Assembly (NCBI RefSeq): GCF_017603965.1
Contig: NZ_CP071955.1
Coordinates: 2,418,001 to 2,482,000, forward strand
DNA length: 64,000 bases
Direction: 5' to 3'
Source: Xanthomonas fragariae
GTDB taxonomy: Bacteria > Pseudomonadota > Gammaproteobacteria > Xanthomonadales > Xanthomonadaceae
Shown here in pieces: positions 57,665 to 64,000 of this stretch. Both the position numbers and the translations under genes were made by a program. Below the pieces are notes generated by a model. The model was not told where the DNA came from and ran no database searches. It saw only the letters and a list, made by a program, of their open reading frames with translations. The stretch's first letter is position 1. Each line of letters begins with the position of its first letter.

Positions 57665-59250
57665 TATGGCACATCACAGCGCGTGCTGTCGGCAGCACTG
57701 GCGGCCGGCAGACGTTGCGGCTGCGGCGCCAGCATTTCCCATTCCTGCACTGCGAGCCCGGCGTAATGCGTTCCGGCGCCGGAGGCATCCAGCACCACGC
57801 GCACGCAGCGCGTTGTCACCGGGGCGAACGACACTGCCTCATAACGATCGGTGCGTGTGCCGTAGCTGTCGGTCGGTTGCACCGGATGCCACTGCCCGCC
57901 TTGCCGATACTCCAGATGCCAACGCGCAGGCGGCGCCACGCCAATGTCAGCGCCGGCCGGCTGATCGGCCCAGAACACGATGCGGGTACGGTCCAGGGTC
58001 ACCGGCTGCGCCCAGCTGTATTGAATCCATTGCTGCGGCGGATTGTCCGGCGTCCAGCTCCCCCACATTTGCGGCGGCAGCGGATTGGCTTTGACGATGC
58101 CGTCGTTGAGCGCGGCTATCCAATACTGAACCGGAATCTCCTGGCCATTGGAGGCGGTGGCGTAGGCGGCAGCGGCCTGATTGCGTTGCGGTGGCGTAGG
58201 CGGCTGCACGCGCCGGGTGGGTGCGACGGTGCGAATGCGCGCCGGTTGCTTGCTGTCGTCCCACTCCAGGAGATCGATCGCCACGCTGCGGCGGAAATGC
58301 CCGCCGCCCTGCGCATCGGCGGTGTGGTAGACCAGATACCACTGCCTGTTGAAGGCCACGATGCCCGGATGCGAAGTGGTCGAGGACACCGGCGGCAGCA
58401 CGACGCCGCGATAGGTCCACGGGCCGAGCGGTGTCGATGCGCTCGCATAAGCGATACACGCGTGGTAGAGCGTGGGCGTGCATGCGGAAGTACTGCCGGC
58501 GTTGTTGGCCGCATATGCCAGGTAATAGGTGCCGTTGCGCTTGAACAGCCAGGGCGCTTCGAAATAGCCGTCGAGCGTGTCCACCGGCACCGGCATGCCC
58601 TTGAAGCTCACCATATCGCGCTGCAGCTCCACGCCATATAACGCACCGAACGTGCCCCAGTACAGATACACGCGCCCGTCGTCGTCCACCAAGACGGTCG
58701 GGTCGATGTTCTGGATATCGTTGGTGCCGGGCACCGACTGCGACACCACCGGCCCTTGCGGATGGGCATCGGTCCACGGGCCGAGCGGGCTGTCGGAAAC
58801 CGCCACGCCAATGGCGAATGGGTCCGGGTTGGGCGAGTTGCGCTGTTGCACCGGCGCGTACAGGTAATAGCGCCCATCTGGCCCCTGCACGATCTGCGAG
58901 GCGTAGGCGTGGCGCTTGTCGGCCCAAGCGAACACTTGTTGCGGACGCAGGAAATCGCGGTAATGCGTCCACTGCCCGCTGGCCGGATCGTTAGTGACAA
59001 ACATTTGCCAACCAGGCATCACAAAGTCATTGCGATCCGGAGGCGCGGTGTCGCGGCCGGCAATGATGTAGAGCTTGCCGTCGGCCACCAGCGGTGCCGG
59101 GTCGGCCGAATAGGTGCTGCCATCGGCCAGGATCGGGTTGCCGGGCGCGTGCAGGTGCACGCCCTGAGGCGGCGCTGCGGCCCATGCGGGAGCGCTGGCG
59201 AGCGACAACGCATATGCAAACGCAAACGCGCGGGTGAGGATACCGGTCAT
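57664..59250 (-). CDS. GH43-family glycosidase with C-terminal F5/8-type domain
   Basis: 528 residues from ATG 59250, overlapping the upstream gene stop in an ATGA. Signal peptide MTGILTRAFAFAYALSLASA. The five-bladed propeller shows the three acidic residues of GH43: YSADPAP (base), IQNIDPTVLVDDDG (pKa modulator) and YFEAPWLFKRNG (acid). The C-terminal discoidin-like domain (about 370-510) has WIQYSWAQPVTLDRTRIVFW. Likely arabinofuranosidase, xylosidase or arabinanase. The last residues (CDVP-stop) fall at the MITE border, so the 3' end may be altered. Confidence 0.85.
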   Translation of the reverse strand: MTGILTRAFAFAYALSLASAPAWAAAPPQGVHLHAPGNPILADGSTYSADPAPLVADGKLYIIAGRDTAPPDRNDFVMPGWQMFVTNDPASGQWTHYRDFLRPQQVFAWADKRHAYASQIVQGPDGRYYLYAPVQQRNSPNPDPFAIGVAVSDSPLGPWTDAHPQGPVVSQSVPGTNDIQNIDPTVLVDDDGRVYLYWGTFGALYGVELQRDMVSFKGMPVPVDTLDGYFEAPWLFKRNGTYYLAYAANNAGSTSACTPTLYHACIAYASASTPLGPWTYRGVVLPPVSSTTSHPGIVAFNRQWYLVYHTADAQGGGHFRRSVAIDLLEWDDSKQPARIRTVAPTRRVQPPTPPQRNQAAAAYATASNGQEIPVQYWIAALNDGIVKANPLPPQMWGSWTPDNPPQQWIQYSWAQPVTLDRTRIVFWADQPAGADIGVAPPARWHLEYRQGGQWHPVQPTDSYGTRTDRYEAVSFAPVTTRCVRVVLDASGAGTHYAGLAVQEWEMLAPQPQRLPAASAADSTRCDVP

Positions 59251-62200
59251 AGAGTGGCCGCCTTGATCTGCAACGTGAGGGAAACCGATACCTGACCGGT
59301 GGGCGCACGCCCCCGGGCCGTGCCGGTCACACGAATCTCGCCGGGTTGTGCATAGCGCGCAGGTTCCAACGATGGCCATTGCACCGGCAACCGTTCGCGC
59401 GAGCCATCGTTGTATTGCACGGTGACAAAACCCGGCAGCGTCGGTGCATGCCCCACTACCGCGCTCACCACCGGCAATGCCTGCATGGTGTTGATCTGCC
59501 CCGGCGGGGTGGCGCGCACCCAAATGGTGGCCTTGATCGGAATCACGCTCTCCACCAAGCCCTGCAATTCCACCGCGCCCTCGCTGCCCAACCGGCCAGC
59601 CGACAGATCGGGCCACTGCACTGCCACTGGCAGCACGCTGCCATCGGCAAAGAACGCGGTGACTTCCTGCGGCAATACCGGCAACTGGCCGGGCGCGGTG
59701 CGCAGATCGATCGATTCCAGTCGCTTGGGCACCTCCGACAGCGCCTGCCATTCGTCCACGCCAATGGCTGCATGCCCGCTGGCAGTGGCCTGTGTGGTCA
59801 AGACCGCACGCAATCCGGTGGTCACCACCGGCGCGAAGCTGGCTGTGCTGGCAGCACCGGTGGCGGCAGCAGCAATCGGGTAACCGCTATTGACCGCGAT
59901 GTCCTTCCAGCGCCCGTCCTGCAGTGCCTGCAACTTCCAACCGGCTGGCGCGGCCACCGCACCGTCGGGCTGATCGTTCCATAGGTAGAGCGCGCTGGAC
60001 GACAGACGCACCGGCCGCGGCCATTGGTACTGCAGCCACACCGTTGCCGGTTGCTCAAGGCCCAGACTGCCCCAACGACGATTGTCATTCGGCGCGCTGC
60101 CCGCTGCCGGGATGACGCCATCATTCAAGGCCTGCACGCGGTACTGCATGCCGGTGATCTGCGCACTGACGCTCGCCGCGCCCTGCAGCGGCACACTCTG
60201 CAGCGCAGGTGACGCGGGCGCATTTACTTGCACGTCGGCATGCCCAGCCAGCACACCGTCATTGGCGACCAAGCGCAACATGTAGCGCCCGGCGCGGGTG
60301 AACCGCACGGCGGTATCCATCGCCGCTACATCGGCAAACAATGCATCGCCGCCTTCCGGTGCTTGTTGCACGCGCCAGCGCACTTGCAGCGCGCCGTTGG
60401 GCAGGCCGTCGTCGCCTACGCGGCCGTTCACCACCACCGTGCCATCGGAGCTGGGATCGTCCAGCTGCCATGCCTGCACCTGCGGTGGCGCATTGCCGGT
60501 GGCTGCAGGCGAAGGCAGGCCGCTGTCGAACAGCTGGATTTCCTTGATGCCGGTGCGTGCGCTGCCGGCATGGGTCACCACCACGCGCAGCCCCTGTGCA
60601 CGGATCGGCGGAAAGCGCACGCGGTTGCGATTGCCTTCGGCCATCGCTGCGTCACGCACCTGCCCCGGCACGGTTTTCCAGCTGCCGCTACCGTCCTGAT
60701 ATTGCACTGCGTAGATCCACGGCGCGGTGTAACCGGGATAGGTTCCCGACGGGAAACCATAGTGATCGCCACCGGGCGACGAACTGCGATAGAAGTACAG
60801 CACCACCTGGTCCAGTTGCCGTCTCCCACCCAAGTCCAGTGCAATCCAGTCGCTGGCCGACGGCGAGCCGGCCGTGCCCCAGAACGGCGTGCTGGCCGTG
60901 CTGCCGTCCACTGCGGCGGCAGGTGCGAAACCGGGCGCAGCGAAGCTGGCGGTGACGCGCGCGCCCTCGGCCAGGTTGCCGCTGGCGGTGTTGGGCAGTG
61001 CCACGTCCACACCCGCCTGGGCCAGGAGTTTTGCAGTGCGCGAAGTGGCGGCAAAGCGTACCTGCGACATGGACGCCAGTTGCGCCGGATGTGCCTCCAG
61101 CACTTGCGCGACACCATTGCGGTTGACCGCATCCGGCGCTGCACTCACCTTGCCGCTTGCCGGGTCGTAGATCACATGCGCCAGGCGGTCGACACGAAAT
61201 GCCAGCCTGCCATCCAGATACACGCTGTAGCCCTTGGGAACCTTGCCGGCGTAATGGGTTCCGTTGCGGTCCCACACGATGCTCAGGTTGCGATCGCGGT
61301 AGCGCAGATTGTCGGCGGCAAAATGTTCCCAGCCGATATCGATCGGATACAACTCGATCTTGTCGTCGCTGCGCGGGCGCAGCCCCATCGCATCTTCGAT
61401 CATGGTGAAATTGGTCGCGCCCAATTGGGTATGATGAATCCACGAGCGGTAGCCGATCTTGCCGCCGTTCCTGGCACTGCCCTTGGCCCAGAATTCGTTT
61501 TGATCCGGGTAGCGGTTGTCGCCATTGATATAGGGCGCCCACGCATTCCAGTACAACAACTTACGGTAACTGTGCGCATTCAGATACGGGCTGGGGTAAT
61601 CACGCAACGCTTCACCGAACAGGCGAAACGCCACAGTCGCATTGATCGTGGAAAAGTTGTTGCTGCCCGCATCGGCGCCACTGCCGCGCGCCTGCATGTC
61701 GACCTGGTTGGCGGTGTAGAAAGGGAATAGCGGGTACTGCGCCGCATCGGCGAACAGCCGCAACGCACGCACATACTTGGGGTCGTAGTCGGCATCGCCC
61801 TGCTTGGGCATCAAGCCCACGCTGAACGGGTAGTAGTTGTTGGTCTCCTTCCAATCCACCGCTAGCCGCGGCCCCTTGGCTTGGCGATGCTTGAGCAGAT
61901 CGCCATGCAAGCCCACCGAGTCGGCGGTGTCGCTGCGGTCTTGCCACAACACCTCCAATACCGCCTTGCGGATGCGTCGCGCGGTGGCCTGCATGCGTTG
62001 CGCGGTTGCGGTGTCGCCGGCCAACGCGGCGGCTTGCGCGGCCGCCTGTGCGTTGGCGTACACGTACGCGCTTTCGGTGCGATCCATACGAATTTCGCCG
62101 TGCTGCTCGGCCCAGTCGAACGACACCGCATCGGCATCGTTACCGGTCATCGCTGCCCAGTCGTATTCGATCAACCCGTTGTGGTTGAGATCGTAGGCGG

Positions 62201-63614
62201 CCAGCAGGCCGTCCACGTCGCCGCTGCCGTAGCGCGCGAGTTTTTGCGCCAGTGCGGCTGGGCCACCATGGATCTGCATCGACCGCCATGCCGAGGCGGT
62301 GATGTATTGCGCGTAAGAGTTGGACCAGTTCTCAGGCGAGCCGGGATTGTCGGTGTACTTGCCGCCGCCTGCGGTTTCGCCGGCGCTGAGCCAGCTGCCG
62401 TAGGCATACAGCGGGTCGCGCAGATATTTCAGATCGTCCAGAAACATGCCGGTGGTCAGCACGATGGCATTGTTATAGCCCAACACGCCTTCGATGGCGA
62501 CAGGAAACTGGTAGTCGTTGCCCGGTACATTGGCATCGAGAAAATTGAAGCGCAGCAGCCACCAGCGATAGAACAGGCTTTTGGTAATGTTCTCTTCGGG
62601 CGTGTCCAGATACGGCACGTTGTCCACCCACCAGCGGTTATAGCTTGCGACATGCTCCTGGTACGCCTGCTGCGGCGACTGCGCAGCAATGCGGATGTAC
62701 TCGGCGCGCGCTTCAGGCAGCTCGTGCGTGAGCAGGCCCAGCTGCACCTTCAATGCCATTGTATCGCCGCTGGCGGGCACGGCCACCTCGCGTACCAGGC
62801 GCTTGCCTTCCACCCGGAATCCATCGCCGGACAAGCGCGGAAACACTGTGGTGATTGCGTTGTAGGCATCGAACGCGCCAGTCAGCTCATTGCCATCGGC
62901 ACGCTGGGCCAGCGGCGAGACCGCTTGCACCGACAATGTATGCGCTGCACCGTCCAGGCTGGACAGCACGATGCTGGCCACTGCCACATTCTGCTGGGTG
63001 ATGTATTTGACCAAGCGCATACGCACGCCTGCGTTAGCGTCTTCGAAGACGGTGCTGAAATAACTCGGCGTCTGGCGCCTCTGCTGCGAGCGTTCCTTCC
63101 ATTGCACCGGCCGTCTGCCTTGCGTGGATTGGATGCGGAACAGCGCGTCGTAATCGGTGGAATGCCAATACGCCACCTGCCCGACGAAACCCGGACGCTC
63201 GGGCTGGTGATACGACAGATAGGCCGCGCGACCACGCGTAAACAGCCAGGAATTTTCGTCGTCGAAGCCGCCACCGGTGCCCTCGCGGGCCAGCATGCGA
63301 TCGACCCAGAAATCGTTGCCCGGTGCCTGCCCTGCCCCTTGCGCGCGATCGGCAGCGTAAATCCTTGACAGTTGCCCGCCAGGCGCAAATGCCGCGCCAC
63401 TGTCCGGCACCGGATGCTGCACACCGCGGAACTGCGGTTCGCCGATCATCGCGTTGGCCGCGGCAATCGGCGGATCCTGCACGTCCTCGGCGATCGCCAA
63501 GGGCAAGCTCAGCACTGCGCACAGCCACACCAACATAGCCGCACCGGAACGCTGGTTCGGACGCAGCCAGCGCCGGTGCCAAGCCAAAAACGAGATCCAA
63601 CGGGAACTGCGCAT
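59247..63614 (-). CDS. Very large GH121-like beta-L-arabinobiosidase with carbohydrate-binding and Ig-like domains
   Basis: 1455 residues from ATG 63614. A basic, hydrophobic N-terminal signal (to about LAIAED). The (alpha/alpha)6-type hydrolase region covers about 50-830, with DFWVDRMLAREGTGGGFDDENSW, YRWWLLRFNFLDANVPGNDY, WKETNNYYPFSVGLMP and an IELYPIDIGWEHFAADNLRYR segment. A discoidin-like F5/8 domain follows (NLAEGARVTASFAAPG ... SDWIALDLGG). After that come PKD/Ig-like modules, a second discoidin-like domain and C-terminal Big_4-like modules (QEVTAFFADGS). I assign GH121 by layout and its GH127 and GH43 partners; GH142 or a related family is possible. Overlaps the GH43 gene by four bases. 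Confidence 0.7.
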   Translation of the reverse strand: MRSSRWISFLAWHRRWLRPNQRSGAAMLVWLCAVLSLPLAIAEDVQDPPIAAANAMIGEPQFRGVQHPVPDSGAAFAPGGQLSRIYAADRAQGAGQAPGNDFWVDRMLAREGTGGGFDDENSWLFTRGRAAYLSYHQPERPGFVGQVAYWHSTDYDALFRIQSTQGRRPVQWKERSQQRRQTPSYFSTVFEDANAGVRMRLVKYITQQNVAVASIVLSSLDGAAHTLSVQAVSPLAQRADGNELTGAFDAYNAITTVFPRLSGDGFRVEGKRLVREVAVPASGDTMALKVQLGLLTHELPEARAEYIRIAAQSPQQAYQEHVASYNRWWVDNVPYLDTPEENITKSLFYRWWLLRFNFLDANVPGNDYQFPVAIEGVLGYNNAIVLTTGMFLDDLKYLRDPLYAYGSWLSAGETAGGGKYTDNPGSPENWSNSYAQYITASAWRSMQIHGGPAALAQKLARYGSGDVDGLLAAYDLNHNGLIEYDWAAMTGNDADAVSFDWAEQHGEIRMDRTESAYVYANAQAAAQAAALAGDTATAQRMQATARRIRKAVLEVLWQDRSDTADSVGLHGDLLKHRQAKGPRLAVDWKETNNYYPFSVGLMPKQGDADYDPKYVRALRLFADAAQYPLFPFYTANQVDMQARGSGADAGSNNFSTINATVAFRLFGEALRDYPSPYLNAHSYRKLLYWNAWAPYINGDNRYPDQNEFWAKGSARNGGKIGYRSWIHHTQLGATNFTMIEDAMGLRPRSDDKIELYPIDIGWEHFAADNLRYRDRNLSIVWDRNGTHYAGKVPKGYSVYLDGRLAFRVDRLAHVIYDPASGKVSAAPDAVNRNGVAQVLEAHPAQLASMSQVRFAATSRTAKLLAQAGVDVALPNTASGNLAEGARVTASFAAPGFAPAAAVDGSTASTPFWGTAGSPSASDWIALDLGGRRQLDQVVLYFYRSSSPGGDHYGFPSGTYPGYTAPWIYAVQYQDGSGSWKTVPGQVRDAAMAEGNRNRVRFPPIRAQGLRVVVTHAGSARTGIKEIQLFDSGLPSPAATGNAPPQVQAWQLDDPSSDGTVVVNGRVGDDGLPNGALQVRWRVQQAPEGGDALFADVAAMDTAVRFTRAGRYMLRLVANDGVLAGHADVQVNAPASPALQSVPLQGAASVSAQITGMQYRVQALNDGVIPAAGSAPNDNRRWGSLGLEQPATVWLQYQWPRPVRLSSSALYLWNDQPDGAVAAPAGWKLQALQDGRWKDIAVNSGYPIAAAATGAASTASFAPVVTTGLRAVLTTQATASGHAAIGVDEWQALSEVPKRLESIDLRTAPGQLPVLPQEVTAFFADGSVLPVAVQWPDLSAGRLGSEGAVELQGLVESVIPIKATIWVRATPPGQINTMQALPVVSAVVGHAPTLPGFVTVQYNDGSRERLPVQWPSLEPARYAQPGEIRVTGTARGRAPTGQVSVSLTLQIKAATL

Positions 63615-63882
63615 GGGCAAGCTCTTTAGAAGGTTCAGGGCCAACCGATCGACGCCAGCGTCGGCAATCATGGTGCGATCAACACACGCAGCGCTCCCCA
63701 GTGCGCTGCGGCTAGTTCGACCAATACCTATCGCTCATCATAGCTCTCTGCCACCGCTACAGTTGCCTCGACGCGAAGCACGGCGGAGCAAAACGAATGC
63801 CACAGCGATCGCGCTTGTATTCCATCGCAGTACAACGTATCGGCGCGCATCTCGCCCGCGAACTGCCCCACCCACTGCAACG

Positions 63883-64000
63883 TCACTGCATCAGCCGCGC
63901 CGCTCGAAACTCCACCCGCAAGCGGCCCCAAAAATCGCGGCCCGGCGTGTCGTACGTGGAGGCTTCGGTATTGGCCGCGTTGGAGTCTTTGTAGAACCGC
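63883..64000 (-). CDS. TonB-dependent receptor, 3' end only
   Basis: The last 38 codons read in from the window edge: RFYKDSNAANTEAS, then TYDTPGRDFWGRLRVEF and a short extra tail ending at TGA (63885-63883). TYD-x-x-GR-x-FW-x-R is the usual terminal barrel motif of Xanthomonas TonB receptors; compare TYDLLGRFYWVRTTVTF at the end of the receptor at 54022. The seven residues after the final Phe are unusual. Probably upstream in the same operon as the GH121-like gene, with a gap of 268 bases. Confidence 0.75.
   Translation of the reverse strand, partial: RFYKDSNAANTEASTYDTPGRDFWGRLRVEFRAARLMQ

Noticed and set aside
60228..61730. Long plus-strand frames (500 codons here, 495 codons at 61881-63368) over the GH121-like gene
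   Set aside because: Antisense shadows without motifs; the minus-strand gene shows clear catalytic and discoidin domains.
1..64000. tRNA, rRNA or CRISPR arrays
   Set aside because: No cloverleaf-like TTCGAATC contexts, rRNA segments or regularly spaced direct repeats were recognised by eye; a tRNA scan was not possible.

Overview
The window is a Xanthomonas chromosome segment, high in GC and close to the pepper, tomato and citrus pathogens. This is judged from the gene order of the essential cluster, the XVIPCD-type effector, the type III effectors XopH and XopC, the TonB-receptor and glycoside-hydrolase loci, and the IS types. I recognised families from translated sequence and motifs only; no database was searched.

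1-9.8 kb is mostly minus strand: a convergent beta-helix lipoprotein (+), then asnB, dapE, an ArsC/YffB-like gene, dapD with a lysine-rich tail, glnD and map. Together they cover asparagine and lysine/peptidoglycan precursor synthesis plus nitrogen sensing. Between dapE and asnB lies what looks like a complete ribosome-mediated attenuator: an Asn-rich 29-residue leader peptide, an antiterminator arm inside its last codons, and a perfect terminator hairpin. 10.1-15.9 kb is a chaperone-usher pilus operon of the spore-coat-U type with two chaperones, one usher and two or three subunits.

16-37 kb is the conserved housekeeping run rpsB-tsf-(dead GGDEF gene)-pyrH-frr-uppS-cdsA-dxr-rseP-bamA-lpxD-fabZ-lpxA-lpxB-rnhB-dnaE-accA, followed by hemJ and a methyltransferase. 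It links translation, isoprenoid carrier, phospholipid, lipid A and outer membrane protein assembly. The place held by skp in E. coli contains a small convergent secreted peptide gene.

38-51 kb is an accessory island. It has a decayed IS10-like element, MITEs, a lipoprotein, two inverted copies of an 866-bp IS5-family (IS427-type) element, xopH, and a xopC gene split by two insertion sequences. Removing each IS plus one target duplication restores the xopC frame exactly; one further frameshift lies at an A tract. It also holds an IS1478-like element and a type IV secretion effector with an HExxH motif next to a single-pass membrane protein. At least four MITE copies share terminal repeats with the 866-bp IS.

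51.5-64 kb (minus strand) is a carbohydrate utilisation locus: a GH127-like beta-L-arabinofuranosidase, a TonB-dependent receptor, a GH43 enzyme, a giant GH121-like enzyme and the 3' end of a second TonB-dependent receptor. It is consistent with attack on arabinosylated hydroxyproline-rich plant glycoproteins (extensins) or arabinans.
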